From NCBI GenBank assembly GCA_963700745.1, contig CAVOYT010000001.1:62001-126000 (forward strand): DNA of 64,000 nucleotides, read 5' to 3'. This DNA is from UBA10649 sp963700745 (GTDB lineage: Bacteria; Actinomycetota; Actinomycetes; S36-B12). Made by a program: the position numbers and the translations under genes. Of this stretch, positions 19,074 to 30,650 are shown one piece after another (within the stretch, counting starts at the first letter, position 1; each line of letters starts with the position of its first letter). The notes beneath the pieces were generated by a model. That model had not been told where the DNA came from and searched no databases. It saw only the letters and a list, made by a program, of their open reading frames with translations.

Positions 19074-20419
19074 GTGACCCCTGCTTCACACCGCCCTGCT
19101 TCATCCACCCTCGAAACCACGACTGACGCCGGCTTCGCTGCCCTCGGCGTCCCGTCGACGCTCGTCGCCGTCCTCGACCGCGGCGGGATCACCACCCCGT
19201 TCCCCATCCAGACGGCCACCCTGCCCGACAGTCTCAGCGGCCGCGACGTGCTCGGCCGCGGGCGGACGGGATCGGGCAAGACGCTCGCCTTCGCGCTGCC
19301 GCTGGTCGCGCACCTCTCCGCATCGTCGAGCCGAACCCGGCCGACGCACCCCCGCGGTCTCGTGCTCGTGCCCACCCGTGAGCTGGCCAACCAGGTCCTC
19401 GCGGTCGTCGAGCCGCTCGCCACTGCCGCGGGCCTGACCACCATGACCATCTTCGGAGGTGTCGGCCAGAACCCGCAGGTGCGGGCGCTGCGGGCGGGAC
19501 CGACATCGTCATCGCCTGCCCCGGACGCCTGGAGGACCTCATCGGCCAGGGCCACTGCGACCTCGGTGACGTCCAGATCACCGTCCTCGACGAGGCCGAC
19601 CACATGGCTGACCTCGGCTTCCTGCCGGGCGTCAAGCGACTGATGGACCGCACGCCCAAGCGCGGGCAGCGACTGCTCTTCTCCGCGACGCTCGACCGCG
19701 GCGTGGACGTTCTCGTGAAGCGCTACCTCTCCAACCCCGTCACCCACGCGGTCGACCCGGTTGAGTCGCGGGCGACCGACATGGAGCACCACGTGCTCAC
19801 CGTCGACTCCGGCGACAAGGCCGCCATCGTGCGCGACCTCGCGGCGGGGCAGGGGCGCTCCGTGCTGTTCACCCGCACGAAGCACCAGGCGAAGAAGCTG
19901 GCCAAGCAGCTGACCGCGTCGGGCATCCCGGCGGTCGATCTGCACGGGAACCTCAGCCAGGGAGCCCGCGAGCGCAACCTGGCCGCGTTCTCCTCCGGCT
20001 CCAGCCGCGTCCTCGTGGCAACCGACATCGCCGCACGCGGCATCCATGTCGACGAGGTCGCGCTCGTCGTGCACGTCGACCCGCCGGCCGAGCACAAGGC
20101 CTACCTGCACCGTTCGGGCCGCACGGCTCGCGCGGGCGCGTCGGGCATCGTCGTGACGATCGCGACCTCCGACCAGTTCGGTGACGTGAAGGCGCTCACG
20201 AGGCTGGCCGGGATCACCCCCACGTACACCCGCGTCTCGCCGGGCGGAACCGACGTGGCCAGGCTGCGCGGCGAGCGCGCGGCCCACGTCGAGCCGGTGG
20301 AGGCACCCGCCGCGCCGGTCTCGACCGCGACGCGAAACGGCTCCCGCCCCGCTGGCTCGCGTCCGGCCGGATCCCGTCCGGCTGGGTCGCGTCAGCGCCG
20401 CGGCCGTCGGCGCCCGTAG
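19074..20419 (+). CDS. DEAD-box ATP-dependent RNA helicase, one frame break
   Basis: GTG 19074 with a GAGGA site five bases upstream. Motifs in order: Q-motif region (GITTPFPIQTATLP), Walker A GRGRTGSGKT, PTRELANQV, a frame change at about 19500 (one base lost), then CPGRLEDL, the DEAD motif written DEADHMADLGF, SATL, and helicase C motifs (ATDIAARGIHVDEV, HRSGRTARAG). The tail is basic with a repeated GSRPA pentapeptide. It should unwind RNA in ribosome assembly or mRNA decay; the RhlE/CsdA-like subtype is likely. Intact apart from the shift; about 449 residues. Confidence 0.9.
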
Positions 20420-20423
20420 CCCT

Positions 20424-20446
20424 TCAGCCGGTGTTGCGCGGGCCGA

Positions 20447-20462
<16 letters not shown>
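20424..20462. repeat. 16-bp direct duplication at the 3' end of ppc
   Basis: tcagccggtgttgcgc occurs at 20424-20439 and again at 20447-20462. The second copy encodes the last five codons and stop of ppc on the minus strand; the first lies just downstream of the stop. Confidence 0.7.
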
Positions 20463-23186
<2,724 letters not shown>

Positions 23187-23248
23187 GGCGACCATCCTTG
23201 CGTGGACGCCGACCGTCGCCAAACTCGCGCCCGCGGGAGGGCCGTCGC

Positions 23249-24044
23249 TCAGGCGTGCAGGTCGCGTCGGTCGAAGAACCAGAGACCGACGGCGATCCCG
23301 ACCGCCGCGGTGCCGGCCAGCACGAGGCACTCGGTGACGCCGAAGCCGTTCTGCAGTGGGTCGTTGCCCAGGTACCACCGCCACAGGCTCAGCGGGCGCA
23401 GCGGCTCCAGCCACGAGATCGAGGCGCTCAGGCCGTACACGAGGTACGAGACGACGACGTAGCCGGTGACCGCGCCGAGGCCCGACCACCTTGCGGCCCG
23501 TCGCGGCCGAGAGCGCCTGAGTCCACATGCCCAGGGCAAGGCAGAACAGGCCCATCTGCAGCGACCATCGCGCTGAGGTTCGCAACCGGCAGATCGAACT
23601 GCACGGCCGAGTTGAGGGCGAGAAGCGGGAAGCAAGCGTCGCCAGGCAGAGGATCAGCAGTCCGACGGCGACGGCAGCAGCCTTCTGCAGGTAGGCGTTC
23701 CAGCGCGCCAGCGGCTGCGCGAGCAGCAGGTCGAGGGTGCGGTCCTCCTCCTCGCCGGCCATCGTCGCCGCAGACCGGCCGAGGACGTACACGAGGAGGA
23801 CGGCCGGGAGGAAGAAGGCGAAGAGCTGGGTGTTCAGGTAGCCGGCGGGTGAGGTGAGGTCGGAACCGCCGAGCAGCGCCTGCGCGGCCGGTGACAGGTC
23901 GGCGTAGATGGCGTCGAGCCCGGGGCTGTCGCGGACCGACGGGTAGACGGCGACGATCATCAGGACGAGCAGTGCCACGCGACACGGTCCACATGATGAG
24001 CGACAGTCGACTTGCAGCCGCAGCTCGCTCCACAGCAGGCCCAT
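23249..24044 (-). CDS. ABC-2-type transporter permease, heavily frame-disrupted
   Basis: Fragments in all three frames join into one membrane protein: MGLLWSELRLQ at the start, ALLVLMIVAVYPSVRDSPGL, a PAGYLNTQLFAFFLPAVLLV helix, the conserved EEEDRTLDLLLAQPL segment of ABC-2 permeases, LLILCLATLA, QMGLFCLALGMWTQALSA, and a C-terminal pair of helices ending WFFDRRDLHA. At least four one-base shifts are needed. The ATG overlaps the stop of the ATPase gene (TGATG), so the two form an exporter. Substrate unknown. Confidence 0.75.
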
Positions 24045-24972
24045 CAGCGCGTCACCGCCCACGGTGGCCCGCGTCCATCGGAGAAGAAGGCGTCCTCGAG
24101 GTCGACATGCGCCAGCTCGAGGGACTCCACAGTCGAATGCCGCGAGTGCCTTCACGATCGGATCGACGCTGCCGCGGCACGCGAAGGCGATCACTCCGTC
24201 ATCCGTCTGCACGTCCGAGACCGACGCGATTCGCCCCAGGGCGGCGGCGATGGCAGGTGTGTCGGACGCCGTCCGCGGCCCTGACGTGCCCGCGCCGGCG
24301 TGAGCCGGCGAGCAGCCGCGACACGTCGTCGACGACCGCCACGCGGCCGTCCTTGAGGAGCGCGACCCGGTCGGCGATCTGCTCCACCTCGGTCATGACG
24401 TGGCTTGACATGAGGACCGCGCTGCCGGCGTGCACGGCTTCGGCGACGAGGTCGGCGAACGTCCGCTGCAGCAGCGGGTCAAGGCCGCTGGTCCGCTCGT
24501 CGAGGACGACGAGGGGTGCCTTCGGCGCGAAGGCGAGGACCAGCCCGAGCTTCTGGCGGTTGCCCTTGGACAGGTCGCCCACCTTGCGGCTGAGGTCCAC
24601 GTCGAGGCGGTCGGCGAGGGTGTCCACCGAATCGCGGGTCACGTTACGGCGCGCGAACGTGAAGCGCTGGATGGCCTGGTAGCCGGTCAGCCGTGGCGGC
24701 AGGACGAATTCGCCGGGCAGGTAGGTGCACATCGAGCGGACGGCGACGGAGTCGCGGCGGGAGGAATGGCCGAAGACGGATATCGAGCCGGAGGTCGGTC
24801 GGATGAGATCGAGCAGGGTCCGGATGAACGTCGTCTTGCCGGCGCCGTTGGCCCCGACGAGCCCCAGGACCTCGCCTGCGGCGAGAGTCAGGTCGACGTC
24901 GACGATGCCGCGCTCGCTGCCGTAGGACTTGGTCAGGGCCCGCGCGTCCACCGCCAGCGCGTCGTCGCCCAC
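24044..24972 (-). CDS. ABC transporter ATP-binding protein, frame-disrupted near the 3' end
   Basis: Nucleotide-binding domain with GANGAGKTTFIRTLL (Walker A), LSKGNRQKLGLVLAF (signature, degenerate), VVLDERTSGLDPL (Walker B with DERT in place of DEPT) and a switch His in SSHVMTEVEQ. Beyond about 24300 the frame changes twice, and the family-typical end (LELAHVDLEDAFF) appears before a TGA at 24044-24046 that overlaps the permease ATG. GTG 24972 is preferred because GAGGAG lies 12 bases upstream; GTG 24996 is also in frame. Works with the neighbouring ABC-2 permease. Confidence 0.85.
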
Positions 24973-25004
24973 GGCTCGACCGTACTCCTCATGCACCGCA
25001 GGTT

Positions 25005-25351
25005 CTACGGGTCGCGCAGGAGCCGGGCGCGATAGGCGCCGGGGTCACGCCTCGGTCGCACGTCGAGCACCACCTCGAACTCCAGCAGGCTCGCGCCCTG
25101 GAGACCGGCTTGCCATGCTCGCCCGCATGCGCCGCGCGGGCATCTCCGTCGCGCCACGCGGCGAAGGACTCCTCGTCCGCCCAGTGCGTGATCACGAAGT
25201 ACCGGTCGTCGCCCTGAACGGGTCGCAGGAGCTGGAAGCCGAGGAATCCGGCAGCACCCTGGACGCTGTGGGCGCGCTCTTCGAATCGGCGTTCCAACTC
25301 CGCTCCGGCCTGTGGCGGAACGCTGATGGCGTTGATCTTCACGACGGACAT
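25005..25351 (-). CDS. MhuD-like haem-degrading monooxygenase (ABM fold), one frame break
   Basis: Starts MSVVKINAISVPP. Asn7, Trp66 and His75 fall at exactly the positions of the catalytic Asn, Trp and haem-ligand His of M. tuberculosis MhuD (remembered numbering). The conserved GFLGFQLLRP and FVITHW strands are present. Near 25110 the frame shifts by one base; continuing in the other frame gives GASLLEFEVVLDVRPRRDP, again the MhuD C-terminus, ending at 25005, about 115 residues. MhuD-type enzymes open haem to release iron without CO. No haem uptake genes are adjacent. Confidence 0.88.
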
Positions 25352-25395
25352 GCGTCAGGCCTCCTAGGGTGTCGTGATCGACCGGTCGATGCGGT

Positions 25396-25848
25396 TCACA
25401 ACTCGTCAAGAGGAGCGGAATCGTGGAGAACGACCACCGGACACGGTGCGTGGTGGACGCAGTAGTTCGCGACTGAGCCCAGGTGTATGCCAGGCAGCGC
25501 ACCATGGCCCTTGCCACCAACCACGAGCAGCTCCGCACCGCGGGCGGCGAAGGTGAGACCCAAAGCCGGTCGCATCTGCAGGAGTTCGGTCGACACCGGA
25601 ACGCCGGGGTCGTCGCCGATCGCCTCGGCAACGGTCCGGTCGAGCATCTCCTGCGCGTCCCGTGCGTAGTCGTCGTCGGTGTACGTCGGTGTGATCATGA
25701 TGGTCCAGGGAATGTTGAAGGCGGTCACGACGACGAGTCGACCGCCGATGAGCCGAGCCTGTTCCAGCCCCCACCGAACCGCTTTCACGCTCGCCTCGGA
25801 GCCGTCAGCGCCAGCAACGATGAACGGGGTGTGGGCGCTGGTGCTCAT
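25396..25848 (-). CDS. universal stress protein UspA family
   Basis: 150 residues, single Usp domain: IVAGADGSEASVKAVRWGL at the start and the nucleotide-binding loop GGKGHGALPGIHLGSVA followed by the hydrophobic end CPVVVLHD. The G-x-G-x-G ... GS pattern predicts ATP binding. Usp proteins are induced by starvation, hypoxia or other stress, but no regulator site could be identified. Intact, unlike its neighbours. Confidence 0.9.
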   Translation of the reverse strand: MSTSAHTPFIVAGADGSEASVKAVRWGLEQARLIGGRLVVVTAFNIPWTIMITPTYTDDDYARDAQEMLDRTVAEAIGDDPGVPVSTELLQMRPALGLTFAARGAELLVVGGKGHGALPGIHLGSVANYCVHHAPCPVVVLHDSAPLDEL

Positions 25849-26154
25849 GGGATGTCCTTCCGCCGAGGGTTGCTCTCTTCAGTATCGCCGGATCAGCGAG
25901 TCAATGTCGTTCGATAGCCGTGGAGGCCAGCTGAGCCCTCGACGCTGGAAGCCTGCGGCTACGACGCCCGGCGGTCTCCAGGGCGAGCTGATCGCCCCAT
26001 CGAACGATTCGGGGGCCGCTGGGCGTCGCGCCCGGTCGTCCGCGGTGCCGTGGGGCCGCTGGCGGCGTTCACCGCGTCGTCGGTCGTCCGACCACAGACC
26101 GTTCGCCCAGGTGGTCGGCTGGCGCCGGTCGCCCGGCTGCTTTGGTGAGTTCTG

Positions 26155-26209
26155 CATGGCGGCTCCCTTCGCTCCGGTCCGGTTCTCGTGTGGGGTCTGG
26201 CGCTATCCC
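26155..26209 (-). repeat. leader block 2 (copy of the block at 26421-26473)
   Basis: On the minus strand this runs from gggatagcgcc through ccacacgaga to a gcgaaggga ribosome site and an ATG at 26157-26155. By eye about 30 of the last 38 bases match block 1. Confidence 0.55.
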
Positions 26210-26420
26210 AGCCCGTTCCGTGTCCTACCGGGCTTCGCCGGAACCGCCCGGGTTTCGCCTGACGGTCGGCGGCCGTGCCCGGCTTCCTGATCGCCGATTC
26301 GCCGCCGTCGATCTCCGCGGCCACGTCACCGTCCGCCGACGCGTGGCCTGTCGCCGATCGTCGGCTCGGCGCGGATCACCGGGTGCCTTCGCTCGTTCGG
26401 GGCTGTGACTGGGCCTGCGT

Positions 26421-26473
26421 CATGTCGCGTCCCTTCGCGCCGGCCCAGGTTCGTGTGGTTCCAGTCTCTACCC
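26421..26473 (-). repeat. leader block 1 (copy of the block at 26155-26209)
   Basis: On the minus strand this runs from gggtagagactgg through ccacacga to a gcgaaggga ribosome site and an ATG at 26423-26421. Similar sequence, ribosome site and ATG recur 266 bases further on. Confidence 0.55.
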
Positions 26474-26635
26474 GCGGTCGGTGGCACAACCGCCCGTCCG
26501 CTGTTGCACGAGACCGGCGGGCGGGTCAGGCTGGAAGCGGCTGCGCCTGCGCCCCCAAGCCGGTCCAGCGCGGGCGCAGTCGGCGGGGCGCTGCTCGGAG
26601 GGTGCTGCCTCACGAGTTGGCGGACGGAGAGCCGA

Positions 26636-27284
26636 TCAGCGGTCGTTCGCGAAATCCCGCCCGGGGACGAGGACGGCGATCGTGATCGCTCCGCCGGCCG
26701 TCGGACGACTGACGTGCGTCGTCGAGGCCGGCCTCGTCCGCCAGCGCTGGCAGGCCGCCATGCCGCAGGTAGTCGAACGAATGGGACGCGTGACGCGGCC
26801 CGCCGCCAGCTCGGCCACGACCGTGATGCCGCGCCCGATCCAGCCCCGAGGGAATCGCAGCCCAGACGTGCCGAAGTCGACGACGAGGACCCGCCCGCCG
26901 GGGACGAGCACTCGCGCCGCCTCCCGAAGGATGCCGACCGCGTCGGCGCGCGGGACCGAATGGAGCACGAGCGAGACAAGGACCAGGTCGACCGATGCGT
27001 CGTCGACGGGCAACCGCGGACCGTCGATCACGCGCAGGTCAGCATCGTCTCCCAGCCGGACACGTGCCTGGGCGATCATGGCGGGTGACGGATCGGCACC
27101 GATCACCCGGCAACCAAGGTCCGCGTACTCCGACAGCGCCGTTCCGGTGCCGCACCCGATGTCGAGCACCGTCCATTCGGGCTGAGGCGGGCAGACCCGT
27201 CGGGCGGCCGCGCGCAGTGGCGCGTTGAGCGGCTCGACGACAACGGTCGTAGAACCGTGCTTGGACCGCGTATGCGTCCGGCAT
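26636..27284 (-). CDS. class I SAM-dependent methyltransferase, about three frame breaks
   Basis: ATG 27284 follows a GGAGGTG site and gives MPDAYAVQARFYD, the start of a UbiE-like methyltransferase. One shift at about 27245 leads to VVVEPLNAPLR, then motif I VLDIGCGTGTALSEY, the acidic motif GADPSPAMIAQAR, and LPVDDASVDLVLVSLVLH. Near 26780 a second frame reads FDYLRHGGLPALADEAGLDDA, and the first frame returns for the terminal GGAITIAVLVPG strand. About 215 residues. Substrate unknown. Confidence 0.75.
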
Positions 27285-27394
27285 TGGCCGCACCTCCCGT
27301 CCCGATGATCCTCCCGGGGGGAGTCCGCGGGTCCCTCTGGGCTCGTACGTGAGCGAGCCATGGTCGGGGATCTGCTGTCGAGGCGGTGCCTGGC

Positions 27395-29150
27395 TCACGC
27401 AGTGGGTGCAGCTGCGGGAAGCAGCGCCTTCACGTGGGATCCCTTCGGGCTCGTCGTCACCCGGAGGGTCCCGCCGACCTCGGCGGCCCGCTCGCGCATG
27501 GATGACAGCCCGACCCCGGGCTGCCACGGCCGGTAGCGGACCCGGCGTCGCGGACGCTGACCTCGAGGTAGTCGTCCTCGTGCCGGATCCGCACCCACGC
27601 CCGGTCGGTGCCGCTGTGCCGGGCCGAGTTCAGCACGGCCTCGGTGGCGATCCGAAAGGCAGCGACCTCGACAGCAGCGGCAGCGGCGGAAGGTCCGGTG
27701 CCTCGACCTGCACGTGCATGGGACGCCCGTCGGCGGTTCGGGTCGAGGAGACCTGCTGGCGCAGCGCCGCCACGAGACCGAGCTCGTCCAACGTGGGCGG
27801 GCGCATGTCGTAGACCAGCCGGCGGATCTCGCCGACGGCGGCGACGGCGTCCGCGCGCAGGCGGAGGAGCAGCGCGTCGGCGGCCGACGGGTCCGAGGTG
27901 ATGGTGTTCCGGGCGGCGTCGGCGGTGAAGGCGATGCCGGACAGCGTGGGCCCGAGCCCGTCGTGCAGGTCGCGGCGCAGTCGCCGCCGCTCCTCCTCGA
28001 TGGCCTTGATGGCGGCCGACCGGGACTCCTGCAGATCGCGGCTCAACCGCCGGGCTCGAAGCGTCTGCGCCACGAGCGGGGCCACGATTCCCAGCGCCTG
28101 CTCATCGCCGGCCGACAGGGTCAGGTCGCCGGGACGCAGTCCGATGACGAGCTCGCCCGTCTCGTCGCTCCCGAGAGCGAGCGGGAATCTCGCGGGTCTC
28201 GGTGACAGGGGTCCCGGACGCGGCCACTTCCACGCCGCCGATCGAGATGCTCGCGTACGGAAGCATGAGGGCCCCGCGGATGGCCCGCAGGGCAGGAGCG
28301 GATCGTCACCGATCTGGTCGGCCAGCGCGCTGGCGGCCAGGAACGGATCGGGCCGCTCGCCGAAGAGCAACTCGTCGATCAGGCCGCGCAGCACGACGCT
28401 GAGGGGATGGAACCCGGTGGCGAGCAGCACCCCCACGATCGCGACGATGCCCGGGGGCGTCTGGCCCCCCGTCCAACTGTCGACGACCGCGATGACACTG
28501 ACGAAGACGGCGACGTAGGCGAGCGCGACGACACCGAAGACGACGACTCTGACGACTAGCGCACGGATGTCGGTGATGCCGGGGCGCCGGATCCCCACCG
28601 CCATGGCGGGCCCCAGCGCGGAGAGGACGAAGGCACCGGCAGCCACGCCAGGAATCGCGAACTGCACGAGGATGAGGCCATAGACCGAGCCGATGACGAT
28701 GGCGGCCAGCGCCAGCCAGAGCATCGCCTGGCGATCCTCTTCCCCCGCGGTCTCGAGGACCCACCAACCGTGACCGATCAACGCGATGAACGTGACTGCC
28801 GCCAACGACCCAGCGACCCCCACCTCGGAATGGAGCGTGTAGTAGATGCCGACCACGCCCGCCCCGGCCACGACGATCCATGCGCAGAATTCGACGGGGT
28901 GTCGGAAGGTCGCGCGAGGGAAGGCCAGCACCGCCGCCGCGCCGGGCAGCATCAACGAGGCCACCAGCAGCGCCAGTGCCAGATCGCCCTCGCCACCGAG
29001 CCGGAGCATCGCCGAGGCGATCACTCCGACGGCCGTCACCACCATCAACGCACCCGCCATGCGACTTCGGGTCGGCAGCAGGGCGGCCCCGCTGGCCCCG
29101 AAGGACAGCGCCGGAACGACCGTGGCCAGCGCGACGAAGAGGTCGTTCAC
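27395..29150 (-). CDS. membrane sensor histidine kinase (NarL/DegS type), several frame breaks
   Basis: GTG 29150 overlaps the response-regulator stop (GTGA). About nine hydrophobic segments fill residues 1-250. A GAF-like region (GELVIGLRPGDLTLSAGDEQAL) and then the dimerisation/phosphoacceptor box ERRRLRRDLHDGLGP follow, the His being the autophosphorylation site of HisKA_3 kinases. After a break near 27665 another frame supplies the N-box (FRIATEAVLNSARHS) and a third near 27540 the final GLSSMRERAAEVGGTL segment. Compensating breaks also occur near 28310 and 28190. The joined protein is about 585 residues. Signal unknown. Confidence 0.82.
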
Positions 29151-29806
29151 CGTGCGGTGCCCAGCCCGCCCTCGCGGGCTCGGACGATCGCCTCACCACG
29201 ACTGGCGACCTGGAGCTTGGCGAAGATCGTCGTGAGCTGGTTGCTCACCGTCTTCGGCGACAGGAACAGCTCGGCTGCGATGTCCGCGTTGCTCCGACCC
29301 TGCGCGAGCAGGTCGAGTACCTGGCGCTCTCGGTCGGTCAGCTCGGGGAACGGGTACTCCGCGGCGACGGCGTGGGGTGGTTCGGTGAAGTAGCCGAGGA
29401 CACGTGCGGCCACGCCCGGCCCGAAGATCGCTTCGCCTGCGACGACCGCCTGCACCGCTCGCACGATGTCGTCCTGCTCCGACTCCTTGAGCAGGTAGCC
29501 CTGTGCGCCGGCCTTCATGGCCGTGAACACGGTGGCGTCGTCGTCGTACATCGTGAGGATCAGCACGCGACTCTCGGGCGTCTGCTCCCGGATCCGGCGG
29601 GTTGCCTCGACGCCGTCCATGCCCGGCATGCGCACATCCATGAGGACGACGTCGGGACGGTGCTCGTGCGTCAGGCGCACCGCGGCCTGGCCGTCGGCCG
29701 CCTCGCCGACCACGTCAAGACCTGGGATCGTGCGCAGCAGGGAGACGAGGCCACCGCGTACCACCGGGTGGTCGTCTGCCACGACGATCCGGATCGGTGA
29801 GTCCAT
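29147..29806 (-). CDS. two-component response regulator, NarL/LuxR family
   Basis: 219 residues, intact. Receiver domain with acidic pocket VADDH, phosphoacceptor Asp57 in LMDVRMPGMDG, Thr in LTMYDD and Lys in LLKESE. The C-terminal LuxR-type HTH has ELTDRERQVLDLLAQGRSN and SPKTVSNQLTTIF. It is the first gene of a kinase pair (kinase GTG overlaps its stop) and diverges from a small membrane protein 150 bp away, a likely target. Confidence 0.93.
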   Translation of the reverse strand: MDSPIRIVVADDHPVVRGGLVSLLRTIPGLDVVGEAADGQAAVRLTHEHRPDVVLMDVRMPGMDGVEATRRIREQTPESRVLILTMYDDDATVFTAMKAGAQGYLLKESEQDDIVRAVQAVVAGEAIFGPGVAARVLGYFTEPPHAVAAEYPFPELTDRERQVLDLLAQGRSNADIAAELFLSPKTVSNQLTTIFAKLQVASRGEAIVRAREGGLGTAR

Positions 29807-29957
29807 GGCGGCATCATGTCAGCCTGGCTGTCCCGAGGTCCCGGGAGAAAGCTCCCGAATTCCCTCCCGGGAATCAAGGAGAATCTCGGGCAGGTCCCCT
29901 CTGTTGCCGGGATCGCGCAAACGGCGACGCTGGAGCTCCACTCACCAAGGAGGCACC
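29807..29957. promoter_or_regulatory. divergent promoter region, response regulator / small membrane protein
   Basis: Contains a tight inverted element around 29850-29875, tcccgaattccctcccgggaa, with arms tcccg/cggga and ttccc/gggaa. It is a candidate binding site for the adjacent NarL-type regulator. No single operator could be fixed by eye. Confidence 0.35.
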
Positions 29958-30365
29958 ATGACAACCGCTACCGCCACCACGACCGGCACCGCGATCCCCA
30001 CCACCAGCGTGCGCGTCGGGCTCGCACTGTCCGTCATACTCGGCCTCGCGAACCTTCCGGTCCTGTTCCTCGACGTCGACTGGGGCGCCGCGCCCCCGCC
30101 CTTCGCGCTGCTGCTGCTGAACGCCGCACTCGGCCTGGTCTCAGTCGTCTGCGCCGCTATCGCCTGGAACTCAGGCAACCGCCTAGCGATCCGCATCAAC
30201 GCCGCGGCACTGATCATCAACGGGGTCATGATGGTGCCCGGTCTGTTCTTCGCCGGGGTGCCCCTCTGGATTCCGGTCGTGTCCGCGGTGACCGTCGTCC
30301 TCACCGTTGTCGCGGTCGTGCTGATGATGCGGCGCCCGTCGGCACCCGTCCCCGTGATCGACTGA
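29958..30365 (+). CDS. small four-helix membrane protein next to the two-component system
   Basis: 135 residues after an AAGGAGG ribosome site. A Thr/Ala-rich N-terminus is followed by four hydrophobic helices (about 20-38, 47-70, 80-100 and 102-126) and a short Pro-rich tail. Divergent from the response regulator, so probably part of its regulon. No family recognised. Followed by a strong hairpin. Confidence 0.75.
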   Translation: MTTATATTTGTAIPTTSVRVGLALSVILGLANLPVLFLDVDWGAAPPPFALLLLNAALGLVSVVCAAIAWNSGNRLAIRINAAALIINGVMMVPGLFFAGVPLWIPVVSAVTVVLTVVAVVLMMRRPSAPVPVID

Positions 30366-30373
30366 AGGCCGAG

Positions 30374-30422
30374 AACGCTTGAGGGGCACTGAGGCACCCC
30401 ACAGGGGTGCCCCTCAAGCGTT
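30374..30422 (+). terminator. 16-bp perfect hairpin terminator
   Basis: Arms 30374-30389 and 30407-30422 (aacgcttgaggggcac and its complement). The loop itself contains an alternative 8-bp stem GGCACCCC/GGGGTGCC, so two mutually exclusive hairpins are possible. It lies 9 bases after the membrane-protein stop. Confidence 0.75.
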
Positions 30423-30541
30423 GGCGGTGGCGGTGGGAGCCGTCGCCCTTCGGGCTTCTCCCAAATCCCGCGCGTTCCCAGAATTGATGAGGGAGCACCC
30501 CTGCGGGGCACTCCCTGCAACAATGGCGGTGGCGGTGGGAT
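30422..30541. repeat. 17-bp direct repeat of the tRNA-Ser(CGA) 3' end
   Basis: tggcggtggcggtggga at 30422-30438 and 30525-30541, 103 bases apart. The second copy is the acceptor and T-stem 3' part of tRNA-Ser on the minus strand. Each copy is preceded by a hairpin-forming segment rich in CACCCC/GGGG, so the unit looks like an imperfect tandem duplication of the tRNA end plus its terminator. Confidence 0.6.
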
Positions 30542-30614
30542 TTGAACCCACGGTGAGGTTGCCCCCACACGCGCTTTCGAGGCGCGCTCCTTTGGCCGCT
30601 CGGACACGCCACCG
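30528..30614 (-). tRNA. tRNA-Ser (anticodon CGA)
   Basis: Acceptor stem GGTGGCG pairs with CGCCACC. The anticodon loop CTCGAAA gives CGA, decoding UCG. There is a long variable arm (TGTGGGGGCAACCTCAC), typical of serine tRNA, and T-loop GGTTCAAATCC. CCA is not encoded. Confidence 0.93.
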
Positions 30615-30650
30615 CGGACGAGGGTACAGGTCCCGGTGACGCGCCGCGCC

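Larger units (their letters stand above)
25849..26635. other. 790-bp stretch without a convincing gene; holds two similar leader blocks
   Basis: Only Arg/Pro-rich open frames occur. The longest minus frame starting at an ATG with a ribosome site runs 26157 to 25879 (92 codons, MQNSPKQPGDRRQP...) and resembles no family I know. An upstream ATG at 26423 opens a 15-codon frame (MTQAQSQPRTSEGTR) that could be longer if one-base errors occur here as they do nearby. Both ATGs follow the same kind of leader (see repeats). Confidence 0.4.

Noticed and set aside
25879..26157. 92-codon gene MQNSPKQPGDRR... as a confident CDS
   Set aside because: It has a good ribosome site but composition like random GC-rich DNA and no family; kept only as a leader/ORF observation.
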